From contig JAKSPB010000006.1 in assembly GCA_024405215.1 (NCBI GenBank), forward strand, positions 1 to 64,000: a stretch of 64,000 bases of DNA. The letters run 5' to 3'. The position numbers and the translations under genes were made by a program. The stretch comes from Lentisphaeria bacterium. Its GTDB lineage: Bacteria; Verrucomicrobiota; Lentisphaeria; Oligosphaerales; Oligosphaeraceae. Below, piece after piece: positions 46,353 through 54,935 of the stretch. The notes beneath the pieces were generated by a model. The model saw nothing but the letters and a program-made list of their open reading frames with translations, did not search any database and had not been told where the DNA came from. Each line of letters opens with the position of its first letter. The stretch's first letter is position 1.

Positions 46353-47114
46353 ATGCTCCTCCGTTCCCTCAGCTGCCTTCTTGCCATTGGCGCACTCGCA
46401 TGCTGCCTCGCCGGCTGCAAAGAAAACCGGCAGTTCCCCGAAGAACGCCCAAAACTCACCGTCCTCACTATCCTGGATTTCCCTCCGTTCGAGTCCGTGG
46501 GCGAAGACGGCTACTGCCAGGGCATTGACATCGACATCGTCGGGCTCATCGCCAACAAACTCAACATGAACCTGGAGTTGTCCAGCGTCCCCTCCCAGGA
46601 ACTCCTTGAACGACTCGAAGAACAAGAGGCGGACATGGCCATCGCCGGCATCACCATCACCGACCAGCGCAAGGAGAACCTGGACTTCTCCGAACCGTAC
46701 TACACGGCCAGCCAGGTCATTGTCGTCCTCAAGGATTCTCCAGTCAAAGAGCTTTCCGACCTGCAAGGTAAAACAGTCGGCGTCAAAGGCAAGACCACAG
46801 GAGAAGCCCTGCTCCGCTCTCTCTATCCCGACGGCAAACGGGAGACCTTCCCAAAAGTTTCCGAGGCCATCCTGGCATTGATGCAGAATCGCGTTGACGC
46901 CGTGGTCATTGACAACGAGCCTGCGCGACGCTTCGCCAGTCAGAACCGGGCGGACCTCAAGGTCCTGGAAACGCCGCTTTCCAACGAAAAGTACGCTATC
47001 GTCTTCCCCAAAGAAAAAAAGGAACTCGTGGGAAAAGTCAACCAATGCCTGGCTGAAATGACCGAGAACGGCACCCTGCAGACCATCTTCGCCAAGTGGA
47101 GGCTGGAAGAATAG
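46353..47114 (+). CDS. Family 3 amino-acid-binding lipoprotein
   Basis: A 253-residue periplasmic binding protein with a lipoprotein signal peptide (lipobox LAGC). SBP_bac_3 features: FPPFESVGEDG, GIDIDIVGLIA, ADMAIAGITITDQRKENLDFSEPY and LQGKTVGVKGKTTGEALL. It should bind a polar amino acid for an ABC transporter. No permease or ATPase genes are nearby. The ATG at 46353 opens the signal peptide; an open frame further upstream overlaps GH36 and is not coding. Confidence 0.88.
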   Translation: MLLRSLSCLLAIGALACCLAGCKENRQFPEERPKLTVLTILDFPPFESVGEDGYCQGIDIDIVGLIANKLNMNLELSSVPSQELLERLEEQEADMAIAGITITDQRKENLDFSEPYYTASQVIVVLKDSPVKELSDLQGKTVGVKGKTTGEALLRSLYPDGKRETFPKVSEAILALMQNRVDAVVIDNEPARRFASQNRADLKVLETPLSNEKYAIVFPKEKKELVGKVNQCLAEMTENGTLQTIFAKWRLEE

Positions 47115-47135
47115 AAGCACGACATGAACCAACAT

Positions 47136-47158
47136 CGTTAAATAAAAAGCATTTAACG
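47136..47158. promoter_or_regulatory. Palindromic operator before the HigA-like gene
   Basis: CGTTAAAT (47136-47143) and ATTTAACG (47151-47158) form a perfect 8-bp inverted repeat with a 7-nt spacer, ending 2 bp before the ATG. HigA antitoxins bind such palindromes to repress their own gene, so this is a likely autoregulatory site. Confidence 0.65.
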
Positions 47159-47160
47159 TC

Positions 47161-47415
47161 ATGGAGGAATTTCTCAAGCCCATGAACATCACCCGGAACA
47201 AACTGGCGATGGACCTCCATGTTCCGACTCCCCCCGTCACCGATATCGTCAAAGGTGTACGGGGCATTCCCGCCGATACCGCCCTGCGTCTCGAAAAGTA
47301 TTTCAGCACGGGGCCGGAGTTCCGGTGCAGTCTTCAGATAAACTACGGCCTGGGCGTGTCCGCGAAGGCCATCACCCAGGAAATGGACCGTATTCCCCAG
47401 ATGACCACGGCATAG
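47161..47415 (+). CDS. HigA-family helix-turn-helix antitoxin, solitary
   Basis: An 84-residue HTH protein of the HigA/VapI type. It has FLKPMNITRNKLAMDLHV, then the recognition helix PPVTDIVKGVRGIPADTALRLEKYF and PEFRCSLQINYGL. The usual leading HPGE segment (about ten residues) is missing; an in-frame TAA stands just upstream. No HigB toxin gene precedes it; the upstream neighbour is a binding protein. It may be a solitary regulator, perhaps of the methyltransferase 18 bp downstream. Confidence 0.75.
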   Translation: MEEFLKPMNITRNKLAMDLHVPTPPVTDIVKGVRGIPADTALRLEKYFSTGPEFRCSLQINYGLGVSAKAITQEMDRIPQMTTA

Positions 47416-47433
47416 CCGTCATTCCTTCTTCCC

Positions 47434-48396
47434 ATGCCCGGCCGAGCCCCCAGAAACAGAACCCTCACCCTGACCGATGAAAACCGGAATCGACTCTTGA
47501 AGGAGTTGTTGTCCCTGAACGCTCCCGTCCCGGCCGAATCTCTGTCAGACCGGATAGTGAACGGAGACCTGATGGAGCTTCTGGATTTTCTCCCCAATGC
47601 CTTCGTGGATCTGCTTATCCTGGATCCTCCCTACAATCTGGACAAGGATTTCCACGGCACGAAATTCGGACACTGCTCCCACGAGGAATACATCCGCTAT
47701 CTGGAATCCTGGTTCCCAAAATTGCTCCGTCTCCTCAAGCCGCACGCATCGGTCTATCTTTGCGGAGACTGGAAATGCTCCGCCGCCGAATATGAAGTGA
47801 TGGCAAAATATCTGATTGTGCAGAACCGCATCACCTGGCAGCGCGAAAAGGGGCGAGGCGCCATCGCCAACTGGAAAAACTGTTGCGAGGACATCTGGTT
47901 CGGAACGGTGGACCGAGAATACACCTTCAATGTCGATGCCGTGAAGCAAAAACGGAGGGTCTTGGCGCCCTATCGGGAAAAAGGCGTTCCCAAAGACTGG
48001 CAGGAAACAGAGGACGGGAAATACCGCCTTACCTGCCCCTCCAACTTCTGGGACGACATCTCCATCCCCTACTGGTCCATGCCGGAAAACACCGACCATC
48101 CCACCCAGAAACCCGAAAAACTCCTGGCAAAACTGGTTCTGGCCAGTTCCCGGCCGGAGGATTTCGTCTTCGACCCCTTCCTAGGCAGCGGCACCACCGC
48201 CGTCGTCGCCAAGAAGTTAGGCAGACATTTCTGCGGCATTGAAATCAATCAAGAATATTGCTGTTGGGCCCAGGAACGCCTCCACCGCGCCGATGTAAAT
48301 CCGGATATCCAAGGCTACTGCGACGGCGTCTTCTGGGAACGGAACACCCTGAACCTCCAGCGCCAGGCACAACAAAAGTCAACGGCCAACAAATAG
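47434..48396 (+). CDS. Site-specific DNA methyltransferase, beta-class N4/N6
   Basis: A 320-residue amino-methyltransferase. Motif IV DPPYNLD (64-70) comes before motif I FDPFLGSGTT (246-255), which is the beta-class order. NTDHPTQKPEKLLAKL precedes motif I as usual. No restriction endonuclease of its own is adjacent, so it could be an orphan methyltransferase or part of the neighbouring island. The recognition sequence cannot be inferred. It converges on the large minus-strand restriction operon. Confidence 0.88.
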   Translation: MPGRAPRNRTLTLTDENRNRLLKELLSLNAPVPAESLSDRIVNGDLMELLDFLPNAFVDLLILDPPYNLDKDFHGTKFGHCSHEEYIRYLESWFPKLLRLLKPHASVYLCGDWKCSAAEYEVMAKYLIVQNRITWQREKGRGAIANWKNCCEDIWFGTVDREYTFNVDAVKQKRRVLAPYREKGVPKDWQETEDGKYRLTCPSNFWDDISIPYWSMPENTDHPTQKPEKLLAKLVLASSRPEDFVFDPFLGSGTTAVVAKKLGRHFCGIEINQEYCCWAQERLHRADVNPDIQGYCDGVFWERNTLNLQRQAQQKSTANK

Positions 48397-48492
48397 ACCA
48401 GCAGGTTGCTCCCGCCGTCATCCCACGCACCTGACGCCGCCTGTAGCGTGACGTGTTCTGCACACGGACATTTATGGCGATAGATTTCTGTC

Positions 48493-49050
48493 TTATTCAT
48501 GATTCTTCATCGCCTCCAGATATGCCCGACCTTTTTCTGTCAGCCGATATTTTTGCGTAGGACTCCTGGGAGAATCTGGTTGGGTAGGTTCAACAAGTTC
48601 CAAGGCTATAGCCCTTTGCAGATAATTCGTCCTTATTGTTTCTGCTTTTTTAATTTTTAGGGCAATACATAATTCTGCCGTACTATGTTCTATAAAAATC
48701 AAGACCTTTAACAATTTTTTGACATTCAGACTTACTTCCCCCTGTTTGTCGGTTACTTCCCCCTGTTTGTCGGTTACTTCCCCCTGTTTGTCCTGATTCT
48801 GTTGCCTACTGAATGCAAATAGCGGTAGTTCATCATCCTCCGAACTCGTATTCAACGTGTAAGTCGTCCAGCGTCCCTTGTAATTCTTCTTCAAGAGTCT
48901 CTTTTTATCAGCCATTTCTCCCAGCATTTCTCCAATGTCGGCAGGATGCATCTCCAATATCGCCTGGAGTCGGCGGTTAGATGGTAAATGATGAATATGC
49001 AGGAACGGTATAAACCACCTCCGCTGGATGACATCCGAAATATCATTCAT
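48493..49050 (-). CDS. Winged-helix protein, possible C-terminal remnant
   Basis: A 185-residue AT-rich open frame. It looks like the C-terminal part of AlbA_2/Schlafen-type ATP-binding proteins: a Q-A-I-L-E-M-H-P-A-D-I-G region, then a DKQGEV linker present in three tandem copies, then a winged helix ending LTEKGRAYLEAM. In-frame TAG stands directly before the ATG, so a larger N-terminus would have to be lost. It may instead be a short regulator. It lies last in the defence operon, 58 bp after the SMC-like gene. Not firmly recognised. Confidence 0.5.
   Translation of the reverse strand: MNDISDVIQRRWFIPFLHIHHLPSNRRLQAILEMHPADIGEMLGEMADKKRLLKKNYKGRWTTYTLNTSSEDDELPLFAFSRQQNQDKQGEVTDKQGEVTDKQGEVSLNVKKLLKVLIFIEHSTAELCIALKIKKAETIRTNYLQRAIALELVEPTQPDSPRSPTQKYRLTEKGRAYLEAMKNHE
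48734..48792. repeat. 21-bp in-frame tandem repeat, 2.8 copies
   Basis: Unit ACTTCCCCCTGTTTGTCGGTT at 48734, 48755 and 48776 (the last truncated) encodes DKQGEVT-type heptads on the minus strand. Copy-number change by whole units would keep the frame while varying linker length. Confidence 0.9.
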
Positions 49051-49108
49051 CCGCTAATGTAAATCTGATAGGCAAAGAAGTTTCATTTGGAACTGATGGT
49101 TGCTATTA

Positions 49109-51166
49109 TCATTCAAGATTGCATCTCAAAAGGCGCTGCTCTGAATCGGTTGCATCAAGTTTACAAATGATCCATGGCTCTGATTGAAGTTCTTCTGGAG
49201 GCGGTTCTGTTGTCGTAATGATATATTGGAAATTGGGATTGCCATATGAGGCAGTCTCCAATTCATGCATTAGGTTGAAATAACCAAGATAGATTGACCT
49301 TGTGACATCAGAGACACGCGGCCCATCGTGAATTAAAAATCGTGGATGCGTTCCCCTGCCCATGACAGAATAGACCATCGTGGCAATATCAAAACAAATG
49401 TTTTTGACAGCATCAAGCGCAGCACTCTGCAAATCGGCAGAATGATAGAAGGATTCCAATTTGATGTTGCCGTCGTTAAGCCTAACTCGGCCTGTGACTT
49501 TGCTTCCCATAACTAAGCGAATAACTTTATCATAAAGCAAAGAAAAATCACTGGCTACCAAGGTGGCTTCCTTTCTGTATGCAGCAATTTCGGCATTGCA
49601 TTTCTTTAGGTCCTCTTTGTATTGATTCAATTGCGTTGTGATATCCCCGAATCGTTGTTCATCTAAGTCATATCTTTGAATAGCTTCAAGTTTATTGCCT
49701 TCTTCGGCTGCGCGTTGATTTCGTGCAGAATTGACTTTGGCGCAAAATTCATTCAAATCACGCTCTTTGGTATCACATTTATTTTTTAGTATAAGAAGAG
49801 CATTTTTCTCATGCTGTAAAAAAGTGTAGTAGTTTTTCAGTTCAACCGCACGATCGCCAAGTTTATCCAGACTTTCAGATTTTGCTCCCAAAAGATTTTC
49901 TTTTGAAGCAATGTCTTCTTTCATAGTATATTTTTCTGCCCATGGGCAGTGATGTTCTCTCGCAACTGTCATTGGAACACAACAATATTTGCGGGTGGGA
50001 AGTTCCAAAGCGGCTTCCTGAATTTCATTCAATTCTTCTTCATCGTGAATTATCACAGAGGATGCTGCAAGTTTTTGCAATTCAGAAAATTCGCGTCTTT
50101 CCTGCTTATATTTTCTTAATGCCGCATTGTATTGACCTACAGCTTGTTGATATTCAAACCATGCGCAGTCACGTTCTTGTTTCAAACGCCGAAAATTCTC
50201 TTCATCGTCTTGATCAATACAGAAAGATGCCAAACGACGATTGCAGTTGTCCCTGATTCCCTGAATATATATTTTCTCCAATTCAGCGTCTTCCGGCTGG
50301 TCATGGCAAATGGTCCTTAATCTTTCTCGGTCATAGTACAAAACATTTTTTAGTATTTCATGCTGAACTTTTGTTTCCTTGACTTTCTCCTCAAGGCTTT
50401 CCTGTTTGGAAAGTAACTCCCCTTCTTTGACAACAATACCTGATATTAGTGAACGCATTACCAACATTGCAGACTTTTGCTGTAATACGGGAGAAGCAGA
50501 ACCGCTTAAAGAATTATCACGCCATTCCGCCAATTTGGTATATTGGTTATCCTGGTCACGTGTAAATAAAGGGAGAAGATGATAGAAAGTCAGTTTCTGC
50601 TGCCCTGGAAGTAGTTTTAAATTGGATATTTGCGGCAAAAGAGCCTCAAGTGCCTCCTTAAACATCTGGTATTTTTCTCTTGAAGTATTTTCACAAAGAA
50701 AATCATCTAGTGACGATAGTTTACACGCATATTCACGGTGTCCAGCGAAGGCTCTGGCCGCACACCAATCTTCACCATTAATCCGAATATGTCCTACTAC
50801 ACATCCCTCTGGAAATCGATGGAATATTGAATCACGCAACTGCTCGTTGGCAAAAGTACTTTCTCCAAATAAGTACCTCAGCATACGACAAAGTGTCGTT
50901 TTGCCAGTGGCATGTCCTGCTATTCTCTGTTCATCATCTGAATGGAAGTCAGATGATGGCTCAGCCCAAACAATATTTAATCCTTTGCGAAATGATATTC
51001 GCCGAATTTCCTCTCTTTTTTCAGGTGAAAATTTAGAAAGAATACGAACCTCGCAAATCCAGAAGAGCGGTTCAGTCCGTATATCACTAATTTTCAAGTC
51101 AGCAAATGTGGCTTTTTCAGGTGGAAAGAGAAAATCATCATGCGGCATGAGCATACTCTCCTGCAT
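49109..51166 (-). CDS. SMC-like ATPase with DUF2326-type C-terminus
   Basis: A 685-residue ABC/SMC-like ATPase. Walker A is GHATGKTT (84-91). Long coiled coils occupy about 245-385 and 415-520. The C-terminal FLIHDGPRVSD (610-620) matches the DUF2326 pattern FLIHDxxxFDG and should complete the ATPase head. Between the coiled coils, Cys395, Cys396, His405, His406 and Cys407 could bind zinc, like the hook of Rad50. DUF2326 proteins occur in ABC three-component conflict systems, but no middle component is seen here. The start overlaps res by 29 bp; ATGs at 51154 and 51148 would overlap less. Markedly AT-rich. Confidence 0.7.
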   Translation of the reverse strand: MQESMLMPHDDFLFPPEKATFADLKISDIRTEPLFWICEVRILSKFSPEKREEIRRISFRKGLNIVWAEPSSDFHSDDEQRIAGHATGKTTLCRMLRYLFGESTFANEQLRDSIFHRFPEGCVVGHIRINGEDWCAARAFAGHREYACKLSSLDDFLCENTSREKYQMFKEALEALLPQISNLKLLPGQQKLTFYHLLPLFTRDQDNQYTKLAEWRDNSLSGSASPVLQQKSAMLVMRSLISGIVVKEGELLSKQESLEEKVKETKVQHEILKNVLYYDRERLRTICHDQPEDAELEKIYIQGIRDNCNRRLASFCIDQDDEENFRRLKQERDCAWFEYQQAVGQYNAALRKYKQERREFSELQKLAASSVIIHDEEELNEIQEAALELPTRKYCCVPMTVAREHHCPWAEKYTMKEDIASKENLLGAKSESLDKLGDRAVELKNYYTFLQHEKNALLILKNKCDTKERDLNEFCAKVNSARNQRAAEEGNKLEAIQRYDLDEQRFGDITTQLNQYKEDLKKCNAEIAAYRKEATLVASDFSLLYDKVIRLVMGSKVTGRVRLNDGNIKLESFYHSADLQSAALDAVKNICFDIATMVYSVMGRGTHPRFLIHDGPRVSDVTRSIYLGYFNLMHELETASYGNPNFQYIITTTEPPPEELQSEPWIICKLDATDSEQRLLRCNLE

Positions 51167-54100
51167 GAGCAGCCTTTATAAAATCCGGGTGAGTCGTTTT
51201 GAAGGTCTCAAATGCCTGTACAAAGCGAATAATGGGAGATTCCGGTATTTGAGGAGCATTTGCCCGTATGGATTGGATCGCCAGCCAGGCAAATTCGGCA
51301 TCCATACGAATATCCTGAGATGGTTCCGGATCGTTCAGCAAATGCACGTGCAAGTCTTTGCTGACACTGATTTCATGACGGTCAATCATGTGAAGCAAAG
51401 CAATCATAAGATCATCTTTATCTTCTAGCGCATCTGGATATCGTCTTACCCAATCCTGAACAGTTTCATTATCTTGCAATGCATCGCCAATGGCATTGGG
51501 TTCTTTAAGGATACTCCAGGTGGACACTAAATCCTCCAGAGAAAGCGTTTGATTCGGATTTTGCTCTAACAGCGCAGCTATAAGCTTATGCTGGTATGTA
51601 TTTCTGTCTTTCTTCCGATGTTCTGACCGTTTGGCTTTTTCTTGAAGCAATGTAAACATCGTGGATACATAGTCTTCCGTGTCTTTCATAAACAAGACAT
51701 GACGATGTTCCAGTTCCTCTTTTTTTTGGTGTGAGCGCCAGGGGAGTTCCGAGTATTTTGTCCAGGAAAGAATGAAGCTGTTGAGAATGACATTGGCATC
51801 TCCGAGGCGGTTCTGAATTTCCTTGACGCGTTCCGCGAAACGGATTTTATCGCTGTCTTCCTGTTCATGCAGGAGTCCATGGGGCTCGATAAAGGTGATA
51901 TACTGTTTTCCTCCTATCAAATTCCACAGGATGAAATCAGGATGGAAACCCGAGGCCTCGATGAAACCGATCCCCTTGGCGCTACTTAAGTTTCGTAGCA
52001 GGAAGACTTCGCCATTTGCGCCTTGGGATTTCTTGCAATATTCTGTCAAGTCCTGGACAAACTGGAATTCGCTGTCGTTCAGGCTGACAGGCATGACGGT
52101 AATCTGGCCTGACGCCTTGACATGGAACAGCGGCTGGAAGAGGTGGATATGCGGATTGATGCCGTCTATTCCGCCAATGGAAACCAGCTGATCGCGTTTG
52201 GTGCTCAGTTCTTGCTGGAGTTTTCGGATGGATTCAATGAGCGTGGTGTCATCTGCATCCACCGTAAACTGATAATCCTTCATATCTGGGAAATTGGTGT
52301 CTTCTTTGGTTAATTCCCGATATTCCAGCCGCGGTTCAATGAACTTTCTGTTTTCAAAACCGTACAGTTTTTCTGCGTAGCGTTTCAGCAGTTCCGTGGC
52401 AATGCGCTGCAGAACCTCAACATCCGCATAGCAGGAAGGCGTCATCCGTTCTTTGGGAATAAACAGCTCATACCAGCTGTCATTGGCAAGGATTTTCCTG
52501 ATTCCTTCGATGGTGATGTTCAGATTGTACCAGCTCTGCTGTCGTTTAAAACGTTCCAGGGCAAAGAACATCCGCTGGTAATCAAGCAAATCCAGAAGCG
52601 GTTTCGAGAAACTCTCTTTGTTGGGCTTGAGTTCCCCCGCATTGATCTGACGGGATAGTTCAGACTGAATCCGCGGATACCAGTCCAGGACAATCTTGTT
52701 TTCAATGAGATAATTCGGCAACTCGCCGATTTGTGGAACGGGACCGTCTTTCTTAAAGCTGTATTCCGAACCGTTGCCATTCTTGCGCTTGGGACGCAGA
52801 ACCTTCAGTTTCTTGCCGAAATCGTAGGTGACGTTCAACGGTATCTTTTCGATATGCTTCCTCTCGTTGCCCGGCAACCCTTCTTCCTTCAGGTAGTCAT
52901 GGAATTTCTGCATGAAATCGGCTTCAATGCCGAATACATTCAGTTGTTCCAGCTCTTCAATGAAGCGCGGATGCACAGACGCCTTGGAATAGCCGCTGCG
53001 CTTCAGGCTGTGCCCGTATCCCTTGAGGCGGACGCCACGCCCGAAAAGCTGGATAATCTGCGCCCCTTCGCTTTTGCCGACGTGCATCAGCCCGAAGGTG
53101 CTGACGCGCCAGCAATCCCAGCCTTCCACAAACTTCTTGGCGCCGATAAGCAGATTGATGGGCGAAGAGGAGTTTTTCACCGTCTCGAACATCGCCTGGG
53201 TATAGTCATTGCTGTCTGCAAAATCCACCGCCTTCCCGATGGAGGAGGCTGCCAGCAGGTCGCAGAGTTTCTTGGCGTCGCTGATGTTGATAAGCCCGCA
53301 GGGCGTGGTGGAAAGTCCCACCCGCAGGATGATTTCCCCTGAGTTGCCCTTGACGCGTTCCAGGACGAGCTTGCCGCCAGCCCCCGTATGGAAGACCTCT
53401 TTCAGGATATCCGCATAGAGGGCTGTCTTTCCGTTTTCCCCTGAATAACTTTGGGCAAGATAGGCGAAAGCGCCATGGAAGAAGTCCCGATTGTCCGTAT
53501 CCAGCAATCCTGTGTCCTGCCCTGTCCTGAAAATCAATGCCTCCATGGTTTCCTCGGCCTGTTCCCGATTGGCGAGGAAGCCCGCAAAGAAGCTGATGAT
53601 GCGGATGATGTCCGTGGTGACTTCCTTGTCATCGGCGGAGGCCCCGCCTGAAACCGTGCTGCCCACAAAGACCCACAGGGGTTTCTCGATGTTGAAGTCG
53701 TGGAACTCCGCGTACTTGTCCTGGTAGAGAAGCAGCTGCTGATAGAATTTCAGCAATGCGCCCGTGAGATAGGTGAACTGGATTTTCTCATCCGTATTCA
53801 GCAGGCTGAAGGTCTCTTTGCCGCCTTTCTGTGTCTTGGGCGCGGGGATATTGAAAATCTGATAGTCCTTGCCATAGCCGTCCGCATAGAACCAGCCGTA
53901 GGAATAGTCGAAAAGGATGCTTTTGGCATAGTCGTCTTCGTGGTCGGTGCCAGAGACGGCCTGGCTGAACGTGGCGGAGTACTCGAAGGAAAATCCCTTC
54001 TCGCACAGCATGCTGCGGTATTTGTACCAGGCGTTCTGCTCCTTCTTGGCGTCCTTGCCCGAAAGGCCCGCATGGCCTTCGTCCACCAGAAGCAGATTGT

Positions 54101-54935
54101 TGCTGCCCAGGGAACGGGCGGCGACCGTGTTGGGGCCTTCGGTCTCCTGAAGTTTCTGGATTTCCAGCAGAACGACACTGTCCTTGCCTGGCAGGTTATT
54201 TTTCTGATACGGCATTCCCCAGAGGCTGCTTTCGGCCAGCTCGTTGATATGCTGGTTGCTGAGGCGCTCGTTGGGCGTCAGCAGATAGGTGAAATTCAGG
54301 TCGGAATCCTGTCCGTACTGGAGGACATAGTGTTTGAACTGCTGGACATTCACGTGCATCAGCAGCGTCTTTCCGCTGCCCGTGGCATTCTGGAGGCAGA
54401 CTTTGTTCAGGGATTCCAGCGTGTAGGGCGAAACAGGCGTGTATTCGCTGTATTTTGCATTGAAGCGCTCCACAAAATCATTCAGGTCCGCCAACAGCTG
54501 TTCACGGTTGCGGAAATAGCGGTCCAGGTAGATTTCCGTAAACAGCAGCGCCATCCACTGGAAGTATTTCCACTGGATGGGCGTTTTCCGCTTCTGGTTG
54601 ATGAACTCCGTATGGGCGATGATGTTCTCCTCGTAGTTCTTCAGTTCGTCCAGCGTGAGGACGCAGCTGTCCCAGCGGAAGAAGTCCTCCGTCCGCAGTA
54701 TGTTGTAAAATTTGTGGTGCTGGTCGGCATCCAGTCCCTCGGGCGCATTGCGGAGATTTTCCGCCAGCCGATGAAAGGGGCGGACGACTTTGCCGTTCAC
54801 CCGCTGTTCCACCAATGGATCAATGCCAAAGAGTGAGATGAGCCACTGGTTCAGCAGCAGCTTGTTGGCGAACTTATGCGGCGTCCCCGTTTTGGCAGTG
54901 GACTTTTTCCCGCGTTCTGCTGTAGCCTTAGGCAT
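51138..54935 (-). CDS. Type III restriction enzyme, Res subunit
   Basis: A 1265-residue SF2 helicase-nuclease. Walker A is NATGSGKT (183-190), Walker B is DEGH (285-288), and motif VI is QLFGRGVRLKG. A C-terminal nuclease-like segment contains PDFILW and YITFIEPHGL, where a PD-(D/E)xK core is expected; the usual lysine position reads His. With Mod it should cleave unmodified DNA after ATP-driven communication between two sites. The start overlaps the Mod stop by 8 bp and the end overlaps the SMC-like gene by 29 bp. The 3' half is more AT-rich than the 5' half. Confidence 0.88.
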   Translation of the reverse strand: MPKATAERGKKSTAKTGTPHKFANKLLLNQWLISLFGIDPLVEQRVNGKVVRPFHRLAENLRNAPEGLDADQHHKFYNILRTEDFFRWDSCVLTLDELKNYEENIIAHTEFINQKRKTPIQWKYFQWMALLFTEIYLDRYFRNREQLLADLNDFVERFNAKYSEYTPVSPYTLESLNKVCLQNATGSGKTLLMHVNVQQFKHYVLQYGQDSDLNFTYLLTPNERLSNQHINELAESSLWGMPYQKNNLPGKDSVVLLEIQKLQETEGPNTVAARSLGSNNLLLVDEGHAGLSGKDAKKEQNAWYKYRSMLCEKGFSFEYSATFSQAVSGTDHEDDYAKSILFDYSYGWFYADGYGKDYQIFNIPAPKTQKGGKETFSLLNTDEKIQFTYLTGALLKFYQQLLLYQDKYAEFHDFNIEKPLWVFVGSTVSGGASADDKEVTTDIIRIISFFAGFLANREQAEETMEALIFRTGQDTGLLDTDNRDFFHGAFAYLAQSYSGENGKTALYADILKEVFHTGAGGKLVLERVKGNSGEIILRVGLSTTPCGLINISDAKKLCDLLAASSIGKAVDFADSNDYTQAMFETVKNSSSPINLLIGAKKFVEGWDCWRVSTFGLMHVGKSEGAQIIQLFGRGVRLKGYGHSLKRSGYSKASVHPRFIEELEQLNVFGIEADFMQKFHDYLKEEGLPGNERKHIEKIPLNVTYDFGKKLKVLRPKRKNGNGSEYSFKKDGPVPQIGELPNYLIENKIVLDWYPRIQSELSRQINAGELKPNKESFSKPLLDLLDYQRMFFALERFKRQQSWYNLNITIEGIRKILANDSWYELFIPKERMTPSCYADVEVLQRIATELLKRYAEKLYGFENRKFIEPRLEYRELTKEDTNFPDMKDYQFTVDADDTTLIESIRKLQQELSTKRDQLVSIGGIDGINPHIHLFQPLFHVKASGQITVMPVSLNDSEFQFVQDLTEYCKKSQGANGEVFLLRNLSSAKGIGFIEASGFHPDFILWNLIGGKQYITFIEPHGLLHEQEDSDKIRFAERVKEIQNRLGDANVILNSFILSWTKYSELPWRSHQKKEELEHRHVLFMKDTEDYVSTMFTLLQEKAKRSEHRKKDRNTYQHKLIAALLEQNPNQTLSLEDLVSTWSILKEPNAIGDALQDNETVQDWVRRYPDALEDKDDLMIALLHMIDRHEISVSKDLHVHLLNDPEPSQDIRMDAEFAWLAIQSIRANAPQIPESPIIRFVQAFETFKTTHPDFIKAAHAGEYAHAA

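Noticed and set aside
49109-51166. Complete ABC three-component system
   Set aside because: The DUF2326-like ATPase is present, but no middle component or effector of those systems is recognisable next to it.
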